From NCBI GenBank assembly GCA_003695505.1, contig RFIY01000195.1:1-8842 (forward strand): a stretch of 8,842 bases of DNA, read 5' to 3'. This DNA is from J088 sp003695505 [NCBI: Candidatus Dadabacteria bacterium]. Its GTDB lineage: Bacteria; J088. A model generated the notes under the pieces. It was not told the DNA's origin and did not search any database. It saw only the letters and a list, made by a program, of their open reading frames with translations. The position numbers and the translations under genes were made by a program. Shown here one piece after another: positions 1-6,537 of the stretch (the first letter of the stretch is position 1; each line of letters starts with the position of its first letter).

Positions 1-915
1 CCGCATCACATTGCGCGGGATCTTGAGCGGCGTTCCCGGAATCCGCAGCGAGCGCACGAACAGCACGAAAAAGAAGTGGGAATGTTGCTCGTCCTGCGGG
101 ATGATGCTGACGAAATGTTTGATGTAATCGTCGGTATTGGACCAGTTGTACGGGTACTGGTAACCGAGTCGCATCAGACCCGACTGCGTCTGATCCCGAT
201 CCATGAACGCATCGAGCAATTTGCCGGCGCCGATTTCGGCCTGATAGGCGATCTCGACCAGGTCGCGATCCGGGTGTTCATCACACTGGACCAGCTTCGG
301 TTTGCTGAACGGCTGGTACTTGCGGTGCAGGTACCCGTGCGTGTAATCGCTGACGTTCTCGAGCACCATCGAGTGATGCGCGACCCAGTTGTACTCCTTC
401 GGCACCATCGTCCAGCCTGACCCCGGTTCGGCCTCGGGCAGTTGCGGCAGCGGCACGCTGTCGGCCAGCTCCGGATCGCCGGGAAAGATCCAGATCAGCC
501 CATAGCGCTCGACGACCGGCACACGCGGGACCCGGAATTTCGGATCGTCGTGCCCGAACGTCTCATGCCAGATGTCGATGACCTCGCCGTCCCGATTGTA
601 CTTCCAGCCGTGGTACTGGCAGACCAGGTCGCAACCATCGACGAGGCCCGATTCGCTCAGCCGCACCTGGCGGTGCGCGCAGCGGTTCTCCATCGCACCG
701 ACCCGGCCATCCTTGCCGCGATAGAGCACGATCGAGCGCTTCCAGAAAACGATCTCGCGGATCTCACCACGTTTCAGGTCGCGCGAAATCGCGGCGATGT
801 ACCAGTAGTTGGGATCAAGACCCGCCGCACGGACCTTGTGATAGCGCGTTTTCGCCTCCGCAAACGAAGGCGGTGCGGGCAACCGCGGCTCGACAGGGAT
901 CGTTGCTTTGACCAT
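1..915 (-). CDS. Rieske non-heme iron oxygenase, alpha subunit (partial, C-terminus off the left edge)
   Basis: Terminal oxygenase component that hydroxylates or demethylates a ring substrate using O2 and electrons from a reductase not present here. The 305 visible residues, read from ATG at 915-913, contain the Rieske [2Fe-2S] motif C79-x-H81-x17-C99-x2-H102 followed by GWKY. They also contain the start of the catalytic mononuclear iron site: E186-N-x2-D190-x2-H193-x3-H197, where D190 would be the bridging aspartate and the two histidines iron ligands. The third, acidic ligand should lie in the missing C-terminal part. The start is supported by GGAG at 926-923, 7 bases upstream. The gene is divergent from a TetR-type regulator gene across an AT-rich gap with a perfect palindrome, so repression by that regulator is likely. 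Oddity: the two histidines are separated by 3 residues, where naphthalene dioxygenase-type enzymes have 4. The family is certain; the substrate is unknown (sterol, aromatic and amine substrates are all possible). Confidence 0.93.
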   Translation of the reverse strand, partial: MVKATIPVEPRLPAPPSFAEAKTRYHKVRAAGLDPNYWYIAAISRDLKRGEIREIVFWKRSIVLYRGKDGRVGAMENRCAHRQVRLSESGLVDGCDLVCQYHGWKYNRDGEVIDIWHETFGHDDPKFRVPRVPVVERYGLIWIFPGDPELADSVPLPQLPEAEPGSGWTMVPKEYNWVAHHSMVLENVSDYTHGYLHRKYQPFSKPKLVQCDEHPDRDLVEIAYQAEIGAGKLLDAFMDRDQTQSGLMRLGYQYPYNWSNTDDYIKHFVSIIPQDEQHSHFFFVLFVRSLRIPGTPLKIPRNVMR

Positions 916-947
916 GGGGGCGCTCCAGGACAAGGGATCGTTCGAAA

Positions 948-967
948 TGGAAAATTGCAATTTTCCA
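948..967. promoter_or_regulatory. Perfect 20-bp palindrome, probable TetR-family operator
   Basis: The half-site TGGAAAATTG is followed directly by its exact reverse complement CAATTTTCCA, with no spacer and no mismatch. It lies in the 75-base gap between the divergent oxygenase and regulator genes, 23 bases before the regulator's ATG. Size, symmetry and position are typical of operators bound by TetR-family dimers that control themselves and a divergent target. Binding by this particular regulator is inference. The site would cover the likely transcription start of the oxygenase and the -35 region of the regulator gene. Confidence 0.75.
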
Positions 968-981
968 AAAGATAATATAAA
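955..981 (+). promoter_or_regulatory. Candidate promoter of the TetR-family regulator gene
   Basis: TTGCAA at 955-960, in the centre of the palindrome, can serve as -35. TATAAA at 976-981 (5 of 6) or GATAAT at 971-976 (5 of 6) can serve as -10. Transcription would start within about 10 bases of the ATG at 991, giving a nearly leaderless mRNA, which fits the absence of a ribosome binding site there. A repressor on the palindrome would cover the -35, giving autorepression. The spacer of 15 for TTGCAA/TATAAA is short, so the exact boxes are uncertain. Confidence 0.4.
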
Positions 982-997
982 TTACTTGCTATGTCAA
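969..997 (-). promoter_or_regulatory. Candidate promoter of the Rieske oxygenase gene
   Basis: Read on the minus strand, a perfect TTGACA (-35) occupies 997-992, overlapping the regulator's first codons. It is followed after 17 bases by TATCTT (-10, 4 of 6 consensus) at 974-969. Transcription would begin near 962, inside the palindrome at 948-967, so a bound repressor would block it. The -35 match and the spacer are good; the -10 is mediocre, and nearby TATTAT at 977-972 is an alternative with a shorter spacer. Confidence 0.45.
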
Positions 998-1773
998 ACG
1001 CATCGACCCAGCCCCCCTCAAAACGAGATCGCCTGCGCAGCGCGCGGGACGAGATGTACCGCGACCTGATCATCGCCGCCGGCGAGGAAACGTTTGCGGC
1101 GCACGGTTTCGACGACACGAAGATGCAGGACATCGCCAGTGCGGCTGGCGTGTCGCTGAAGACCGTCTACAAGTACTTCCCCGGCAAGCAGGAACTCTAT
1201 CAGGCGATCAAGACACGGCGTGGCGGCGAACTGGTCGCCGAGGTCGAGCGGGCGGTCGGACGCCTCGCCGGCGACTTCCCGCGCGAGCCGCTGCGGGTCA
1301 TGTTGACCGGCATGGAAACGCATCTGCGCTTCTTCATGAGTCACCCCGGCTATCTGCAGATCATCCTGCGCGAAGGCTACATCTGGTTCGAGCAACGCGC
1401 GCGGCAGGACCCCGGCCAGGAAGAGCTCTGGCAGCGCGGCCGCCAGGTGATGGAGGCACTGTTCGCCTTTGGCATCGAAACCGGCCTGTTCGTGCCCCAG
1501 CCCGTCGACGCGATGGTCGCGCATCTGATCTCGCTGCAACAGACGCGGCTCGCGACCTGGGTCGCCGCCGGCATGGAAGATGGCCCGGAAACTGTCATCG
1601 CCGCGGCGCAGGCCGAGTTCGTCCGCTTCTTCTGCGTGCCGGCGCTGGCGTCGGCCGTGCTGTCTCCGGATGGCAGTCGCGTCATCGACGCGGTCACGCG
1701 GCCGACCGAATTGCTCAGCCGCTACCGCAAACAGCCACCGGAACTGCACGTCCCCGTACCCACCCCATCCTGA
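991..1773 (+). CDS. TetR/AcrR family transcriptional regulator
   Basis: A 260-residue dimeric DNA-binding repressor. The N-terminal TetR helix-turn-helix domain spans about residues 23-70: helix 1 around YRDLIIAAGEETFAAHGF, then TKMQDIASAAGVSLKTVYKYFPGKQELY with the typical recognition helix and the YxYF-x2-K end motif. The remaining roughly 180 residues are a helical ligand-binding and dimerisation domain, which is not diagnostic for a ligand. A charged 22-residue tail precedes helix 1. No Shine-Dalgarno is visible before ATG 991; ATG 1054 (residue 22) is a possible alternative with weak GGGA upstream, but the basic tail and the likely leaderless transcript favour 991. It is followed after 31 bases by a dehydrogenase gene on the same strand, so the two are probably co-transcribed. 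It most likely controls itself, the dehydrogenase and the divergent oxygenase through the palindrome at 948-967. Confidence 0.92.
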   Translation: MSNASTQPPSKRDRLRSARDEMYRDLIIAAGEETFAAHGFDDTKMQDIASAAGVSLKTVYKYFPGKQELYQAIKTRRGGELVAEVERAVGRLAGDFPREPLRVMLTGMETHLRFFMSHPGYLQIILREGYIWFEQRARQDPGQEELWQRGRQVMEALFAFGIETGLFVPQPVDAMVAHLISLQQTRLATWVAAGMEDGPETVIAAAQAEFVRFFCVPALASAVLSPDGSRVIDAVTRPTELLSRYRKQPPELHVPVPTPS

Positions 1774-1804
1774 CCCGCCCAAACGTTTTCCCGGAGCTTG
1801 TGCA

Positions 1805-2833
1805 ATGAATGAATCGACTCCCCAACGCGTCCTGATCACCGGCGGCAACGGCTTTGTCGGCCGCCATCTCGTCAACCGCTTCGCCGACCGTGGCGACCAG
1901 GTCACGGTCTTCGACGTCGGCCCGGAGCCGCCGCGCGGCGATGTCGCCTATGTATCGGGCGACATCCGCGATGCCGACGTCGTCGACCGCATCTGCCAGA
2001 ACCAGGACATCATCATCCACAACGCATCGGTCGTCCACACCAAGCAGAACCGCGAGAAGGATGTCTGGGACATCAACTTCGGCGGCACGCGCCATCTTGC
2101 CGAAGCCGCGCGCAAACATGGCGTCGGGCGGATCGTCTATGTCAGCTCCGCGAGCGTCGTCTACGACGGCGGCGACATCGAAAACGGCGACGAGTCGCTC
2201 CCCTACCCGACGACGTCACAGGCCCCGTACGCCGACAGCAAGATCGCCGCGGAAAAGATGCTGCTCGAACTCAACGGCGACGACATCGCAACCGTGTCGA
2301 TCCGGCCGCACGTCGTCTTCGGCCCCGGCGACAACCGCTTTCTGCCGGCCATTCTCGAACGCGCCTACAAGGGCCGCCTGCGTTACAAGGTCGGTCGCGG
2401 GGACAAGCTGTCGGATTTTACCTGGGTCGGCAATCTCGTCGATGCCATCGAGGCAGCCACCGACCGCCTCGCGCCGGGCAGCCCGGTCGCCGGCGAGGCG
2501 TACTTCGTCACCAACGGCGAGCCGATGCCGTTTTTCGACTTCGCCAACAAGGTGCTCGCCGCGCTCGACCTGCCCCAGGTACGACGCAGCGTCCCGGCCT
2601 GGCTGGCCTACGGCGCGGCGGCGACCGTCGAATTCATGGACACGCTGCGCGGCGGCACGCTCGGCGTCGAGACCGGCATGACGCGCTTCGCGGTCCGCTA
2701 CATGTGTACCCACCACTACTTCAGCATCGACAAGGCGCGCCGCGACCTCGGCTATGAACCAAAGGTCTCGATCGACGAAGGCATACGACAGACGGTCGCG
2801 TCATTGCGCGCCGAAGGTCGCATCGCAGCATAA
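1805..2833 (+). CDS. NAD(P)-dependent epimerase/dehydratase, 3-beta-hydroxysteroid dehydrogenase-like (extended SDR)
   Basis: A 342-residue extended short-chain dehydrogenase. The N-terminal Rossmann fold carries the nucleotide motif G13-x2-G16-x2-G19 (in TGGNGFVG), the strand-end acid D37, and the active site S114/S115 with Y142-x3-K146 (PYADSK). The C-terminal substrate domain includes YFVTNGEPMPFFDF (about 233-246), a signature of the 3-beta-HSD-like branch rather than sugar-nucleotide epimerases. The family oxidises or isomerises hydroxysteroids or reduces related 3-oxo groups; OleD-type ketoreductases are also related. The reading frame stays open well upstream, but ATG 1805 is chosen because GGAG at 1793-1796 lies 8 bases before it and the Rossmann strand begins 8 residues later. 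It sits downstream of the regulator gene and near the Rieske oxygenase, consistent with successive oxidation steps on one substrate. The substrate is not determined by the sequence. Confidence 0.88.
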   Translation: MNESTPQRVLITGGNGFVGRHLVNRFADRGDQVTVFDVGPEPPRGDVAYVSGDIRDADVVDRICQNQDIIIHNASVVHTKQNREKDVWDINFGGTRHLAEAARKHGVGRIVYVSSASVVYDGGDIENGDESLPYPTTSQAPYADSKIAAEKMLLELNGDDIATVSIRPHVVFGPGDNRFLPAILERAYKGRLRYKVGRGDKLSDFTWVGNLVDAIEAATDRLAPGSPVAGEAYFVTNGEPMPFFDFANKVLAALDLPQVRRSVPAWLAYGAAATVEFMDTLRGGTLGVETGMTRFAVRYMCTHHYFSIDKARRDLGYEPKVSIDEGIRQTVASLRAEGRIAA

Positions 2834-2859
2834 TCGCCGGCCAGAGACGCTTGTCGAAC

Positions 2860-3702
2860 TCAGGCCGCACCGCCCGCTGCCGCGGGATGGATCAGCAGAC
2901 GAATGATCGACCCGACCGCCCACAACGTCGCCCACAGGACCGTCTGGGTCGGCCCGACCGGCCAGTCCAGTACATAGGCCAGAAAAAATCCGCCGGCCGC
3001 TCCAGTAACCGCGACCACAACCGTCACGGCCGGCAACACCGCGAAACGGCGAACAAGCTGCGCCGCTGCACCCGATGCGACGACCGCAGCGGCAAAGGTT
3101 GGCAGCAAACCGACAGTACTCGCTGAAAGCGCGATCAACGCGCCCCCCAGCACATCTCCGGCGACCCGCAGCATGCGCACCGGCAGGCCGCGCACCCGCG
3201 CGGCCTCGGGGAAAAAATACACGGCCGCGAGCCCCCGGCTCCAGAACGTAAAGCCACACAGTCCAATGGCGCCCAGAAGAATCCCGACAACGCCCTCTGC
3301 AGTGGAAACAAGTACTGCCGACCCCATCAATGCGGAATTGATATCGTGCGCCTCGTGGGGCAACTGCTGGATGCCGATCACCGTCAACCCGGTCATGCCC
3401 GCGTACAGCAACGCGGTCAACCAGGCATCACTGGCCGCGTCGGCGCGACGTCGGCCAAAGACATAGCCGAGGACCGCTCCCGCGACAATGGCCGCGAACT
3501 GGGGATGCACGAGCTGTTCGAGGCCAAGCGCGAACGTCGCCACGACGGCCAGTGTTCCCCCCTGCGCCACGGTCAGATTGACAAACGCCATGCCGCGATA
3601 CGCGTAGAACACGCCCATCGCGGCCATCCCGGCGAGCAGGATCGTGCTGACGAGCGCCGGAAACCAGAAAAACTGCAGAAAGGTCTGGATCATGTCGCTC
3701 AT
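2860..3702 (-). CDS. znuB: Zinc/manganese ABC transporter permease (ABC-3 family)
   Basis: Inner-membrane channel subunit of a metal importer, 280 residues, almost wholly hydrophobic with about eight or nine membrane segments (for example around 11-33, 48-64, 68-83, 95-113, 126-150, 180-210 and 220-243). Family features visible are GVFYAYRGMAFVNLTVAQGGTL (30-51) and the cytoplasmic coupling segment FFPEAARVRGLPVRML (163-178), followed by the long TVGLLPTFAAAVV helix. The frame is open 14 codons further upstream, but ATG 3702-3700 is chosen because it overlaps the ATPase stop as ATGA and has a GGAGG-type site just before it. His116 and His119 in a predicted loop could touch metal. The gene is last in the five-gene operon and ends 26 bases from the convergent dehydrogenase gene, with no clear terminator. 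Zinc is favoured over manganese because of the barrel protein in the operon. Confidence 0.9.
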   Translation of the reverse strand: MSDMIQTFLQFFWFPALVSTILLAGMAAMGVFYAYRGMAFVNLTVAQGGTLAVVATFALGLEQLVHPQFAAIVAGAVLGYVFGRRRADAASDAWLTALLYAGMTGLTVIGIQQLPHEAHDINSALMGSAVLVSTAEGVVGILLGAIGLCGFTFWSRGLAAVYFFPEAARVRGLPVRMLRVAGDVLGGALIALSASTVGLLPTFAAAVVASGAAAQLVRRFAVLPAVTVVVAVTGAAGGFFLAYVLDWPVGPTQTVLWATLWAVGSIIRLLIHPAAAGGAA

Positions 3703-4403
3703 AGCGCCCCCTCCTCGGCAAACATCGCCTCCGCGGCTGGCCACACGGATTCGGTGGAGCCCGCGATGACCTGTCCGGCATGGCGATTCAACAGCAGCAG
3801 ATTCGACGCGAATGCCCGTGCAGATGTCAGAAAATGGGTAATCATGACGACGGTCGTCCGATGCCGTCGGGCATATTCAGCCAGCAGGCGCATCACCGCG
3901 GCTTCACCGCGCCGATCCAGCGCGCTTGTCGGCTCGTCCAGAAACAGGCAGTCGGGCGCGGCGACGAGTGCCCCCGCCAGGGCAGCACGCTGATATTCCC
4001 CGCCGCTGAGTTTTTCGAGGGGATGATCCAGCAGGCCCTCCAGGGCGAACTCCGCACTGATGGCTTCGATGCGCTCGCGCACGTCGCGCCGGAGGAAAGG
4101 ACGCCGCCAGCTATGGTTGCGGTCGCACTGCAATTGCAGGAAGTCGCGCGTCGTCATCGGCATTCTTCCGGTCCGGTACCGCCCCTGCGGCAGGTAGCTG
4201 TTGCGAACGTGTGCCGGTTGGAGATACCTCCCCGAAACCGGCGGAATCAACCCGAGCAGGGTCTGCATCAGCGTCGACTTCCCGGCGCCATTTGGCCCGA
4301 GAATCGCCCAGATCTCGCCCTCCATGACCTCAAGATCGAGTGGAGGAAGCAGCGGCGTGCCGCCGTAGCCGACGACGAGTGCCTGCGCGGCCAGTGCGCT
4401 CAC
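3699..4403 (-). CDS. znuC: Zinc/manganese ABC transporter ATP-binding protein
   Basis: Cytoplasmic ATPase that powers the permease, 234 residues. All nucleotide-binding motifs are intact: Walker A GPNGAGKST (36-44), Q-loop Q73, signature LSGGE (132-136), Walker B CLFLDE (152-157), D-loop SALD (160-163) and switch H190. Translation starts at GTG 4403-4401, which overlaps the TGA of the binding-protein gene as GTGA; the 3' end overlaps the permease gene as ATGA. Both 4-base overlaps imply coupled translation and balanced subunit production. Length and motifs match ZnuC/MntB-type ATPases. There is no histidine-rich C-terminal extension such as occurs in E. coli ZnuC. Assignment to the metal ABC family rests on the neighbours as much as on the sequence. 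Confidence 0.93.
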   Translation of the reverse strand: MSALAAQALVVGYGGTPLLPPLDLEVMEGEIWAILGPNGAGKSTLMQTLLGLIPPVSGRYLQPAHVRNSYLPQGRYRTGRMPMTTRDFLQLQCDRNHSWRRPFLRRDVRERIEAISAEFALEGLLDHPLEKLSGGEYQRAALAGALVAAPDCLFLDEPTSALDRRGEAAVMRLLAEYARRHRTTVVMITHFLTSARAFASNLLLLNRHAGQVIAGSTESVWPAAEAMFAEEGAL

Positions 4404-5308
4404 GGTGCCGCTTCCTCGATCGAACGCATCAGCGCCTCGATCCGCTCCAGGTAACTTTGCCCGGGGCTGGCTCCGCCGCTGATGACGACCAGTGGAATGT
4501 CGAGTTTGTCGGCCAGCAGACGCGTCAGCTTGTCGGGATAATACGCCTCCTGAAGGATCATGGCGGCGGGATTGCTGTCTTGCAGATGGACAAGTTCGAC
4601 GAGCCGTTTCGGACTGGGCGGAATGCCTGGCTTGGGTTCAACGGTGGCCGTCTGCGTCATGCCGAGCCAGTCTTCGAGATAGCTCAGCGATTGATGATAG
4701 GCCAGCACGCTGAGATGCTTCTGGCGCAGGTTTGCGGCTCGTGCCAGCAATGGTCTGGCCGCATCGATCAGTTGCGCCAGCCTTTGTGAAAATAAGGTCT
4801 TCTGCTGAGGCGCGAGCTGGCTCAGACGTTCAGCAAGGCGACGCGCGACGGTCAGTCCCTGCCGCAGGTCCGTGAGGTAATGTGGATTGCCGAGCGGATG
4901 CACGTCTCCCTGGCTACGATCAGCCATGCCGGCCTCAAGAACCGCGATCCCCTCGGAAGCGTCGAAGTATGCCGGATTGCCACGGATCAACGCGGGATTC
5001 CGTGCTGCACGGATCAGCGATGGCAACCAGCCGATCTCAAGGTCGAGCCCATTGAGTACGAGCAGGTCGGCACGATGCAGTTCGACTGCATAACTCGGCC
5101 GGGGATCGACGAAATGTGGATCCTCGTCCGGGGATGCGAGCACGGTCACCCTGACTGCGTCACCGCCGATATCGCGCACCAGCGCACCCAGATCGGGCAA
5201 CGTGGCGACCACTTGCAGCGGCGCCGCGGCGGCACGCGTTGCAACCGAACAAAGGAACACAATCAGTGCAATGAAAACAGGAAAGCTTCGGGTATGCATG
5301 GTCATCAT
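4400..5308 (-). CDS. znuA: Periplasmic zinc/manganese-binding protein of an ABC importer (cluster A-I)
   Basis: A 302-residue substrate-binding lipoprotein-like or free periplasmic protein of the ZnuA/TroA fold. A signal peptide (about residues 8-29, hydrophobic core FPVFIALIVFLC, cut near AAAA-P) is followed by LQVVATLPDLGALVRDIGGD, typical of the family start. Likely metal ligands are H65 (DPHFVDPRPS), H143 (NPHYLTDL; H137 is next to it) and H205 (AYHQSLSYL); E253 is a possible further contact. At the C-terminal position where many relatives carry an aspartate ligand the protein reads ISGGASPGQSY, so a three-histidine site as in ZnuA is more likely than a manganese-type site. The histidine-rich loop of many ZnuA proteins is absent. 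Three in-frame ATGs occur (5308, 5305, 5299); AGGA lies 8 bases before the third, so 299 residues is possible. It follows the barrel gene by 9 bases. Confidence 0.92.
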   Translation of the reverse strand: MMTMHTRSFPVFIALIVFLCSVATRAAAAPLQVVATLPDLGALVRDIGGDAVRVTVLASPDEDPHFVDPRPSYAVELHRADLLVLNGLDLEIGWLPSLIRAARNPALIRGNPAYFDASEGIAVLEAGMADRSQGDVHPLGNPHYLTDLRQGLTVARRLAERLSQLAPQQKTLFSQRLAQLIDAARPLLARAANLRQKHLSVLAYHQSLSYLEDWLGMTQTATVEPKPGIPPSPKRLVELVHLQDSNPAAMILQEAYYPDKLTRLLADKLDIPLVVISGGASPGQSYLERIEALMRSIEEAAP

Positions 5309-5317
5309 CCTGACGGC

Positions 5318-6517
5318 TCAGAAGGAATGGGCGCCGTGGGCACCGGCAACGAGTTCAAATCCGAGATCCACCGTCCAGCCTTCATGGCCTGCCGGTGAAT
5401 GTGATTCGAACCCCTCGATTCTGAATTTGGAGAACTCGCTCGGCCGGAATGCGATCGCGAGGCCCGAACGCTGTGTCAACGCTTCGCCCTGGCTACGCTG
5501 ATGCAGCCATTCGTGGCGCAAGGATCCCAGCCAGCGTTGGGCAAAATGAATATCGACCAGTTCATAACCGGCGATATCCAGTTTGCCGTTGGCCGGCGTC
5601 TGCGCGCGACGCCCGGCAGCTTCGACGGTCAGCGCCAGGTAGCGGCCCTCCTCGTTGTTCTTGCGCGAGCGCCATTTTGCGTACAGATCCGCGCCCAACC
5701 ATTGCAGGCGGGCAAACGACGGCCCACTCTGCGCCGCCCAGACGCCGACGTTACCAGCCAGCGCATCCATCGGGGTAAACGACGCCTCGTTACGAAGCAG
5801 GTAGAACTGCCTGCGGAACCATCCTCCGGGCCCGGTCGGCGCCGTCGTCGGTGCCAGGCCGAGCTCGTCGGCGAGTTCATCGGCGGCAGCCTGGTCCGCG
5901 GCGACAGCCTGCAGGGTGTCGTAGAACGGCAACGGTGTGAGCCACGACAGTTCAACCCCCAGGCTGCTGAGACTCTCCGCACCAAGCAGGCCCGAGCGCA
6001 ACAACGATGCCTTGCCAAATGACCAGCTATGCAAATGCGTGGCATTCTCGCGCCCGGCGGCCCATTTGACCTTGCCGAAACGGCTCTGCAGCCCCGCTGG
6101 CAGGGCGCGTGTCGTCCCATACGCCTCTTCGATCTCGAACCCTTCAAGCGTGAACACCATAGCCATGAAATATTCAAGATAGGGATCGACCGGACTTTGC
6201 ACCGACAGCTCGATCTGCTGCAGAGTGAATCCGTTCTTGACGGGGTCGTGGTCGGTCGAGAACTGATCAACGACCGGGTTCCCGTCACCGACGGAAACCG
6301 CGGCATCAGCAATGAAACTGATCGCGGGATTCATCAGATTCAGCGCGGTGCTGCGGAATCCCGAAGATGAATCGGATGGTTGTTCAGGCGCACTGCTGAC
6401 TGCCGCGGAAAAGGCTTCGAGAAGCTCTTCATCCGTCTCCGCCCACGCAGCCGCAGGCCCCGCAAGGAGCAGCGCCATGGCAAGAACCGGCCACGGCCTT
6501 GAACACATATTCAACAT
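5318..6517 (-). CDS. Outer-membrane beta-barrel protein associated with zinc uptake
   Basis: A 399-residue exported protein, probably an outer-membrane pore or receptor. The signal peptide covers residues 1-26 (core VLAMALLLAGPAAA, cut at AWA-ET), followed by an acidic and serine-rich stretch to about 53. The body matches, from memory, the uncharacterised barrel family commonly encoded beside Zn/Mn ABC importers: GFTLQQIELSVQSPVDPYLEYF (97-118), EIEEAYGTTRALPAGLQSRFGKVKW (residues 128-152), then N159-A-T-H161-L-H163-S-W and LSWLTPLPFYDTL (190-202). It ends GAHGAHSF with a terminal phenylalanine, as outer-membrane barrels often do. It has no TonB-dependent receptor plug motif that I can see, and is shorter than those receptors. 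ATG 6517 is chosen over an upstream in-frame ATG because the signal peptide starts there and GGA lies about 7 bases upstream. Function in metal passage is inference from context. Confidence 0.8.
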   Translation of the reverse strand: MLNMCSRPWPVLAMALLLAGPAAAWAETDEELLEAFSAAVSSAPEQPSDSSSGFRSTALNLMNPAISFIADAAVSVGDGNPVVDQFSTDHDPVKNGFTLQQIELSVQSPVDPYLEYFMAMVFTLEGFEIEEAYGTTRALPAGLQSRFGKVKWAAGRENATHLHSWSFGKASLLRSGLLGAESLSSLGVELSWLTPLPFYDTLQAVAADQAAADELADELGLAPTTAPTGPGGWFRRQFYLLRNEASFTPMDALAGNVGVWAAQSGPSFARLQWLGADLYAKWRSRKNNEEGRYLALTVEAAGRRAQTPANGKLDIAGYELVDIHFAQRWLGSLRHEWLHQRSQGEALTQRSGLAIAFRPSEFSKFRIEGFESHSPAGHEGWTVDLGFELVAGAHGAHSF

Positions 6518-6537
6518 GGAAACATCCAGTATTTGAT

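Noticed and set aside
442-975. Open plus-strand frame of 177 codons opposite the oxygenase gene
   Set aside because: The minus strand carries complete Rieske motifs across this region; the plus frame is an Arg/Asp/Val-rich shadow with no family resemblance.
1580-1804. N-terminal 75-codon extension of the dehydrogenase
   Set aside because: It overlaps the regulator gene, is rich in Arg/Ser/Pro as expected of an off-frame, and the Shine-Dalgarno plus Rossmann start point to ATG 1805.
1018-1905. Long minus-strand open frame (295 codons) opposite the TetR-family gene
   Set aside because: It is antisense to a clear helix-turn-helix regulator, has low-complexity composition, no plausible start signal, and runs into the dehydrogenase gene. 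Long antisense frames are expected in GC-rich DNA.
2834-2859. Bidirectional terminator between the convergent dehydrogenase and permease genes
   Set aside because: Only 26 bases separate the genes and no stem-loop with a T-run on either strand is visible.
3703-3744. 14-residue N-terminal extension of the permease
   Set aside because: It would overlap the ATPase gene by 46 bases; the ATGA overlap with a GGAGG-type site at 3702 is a better start.
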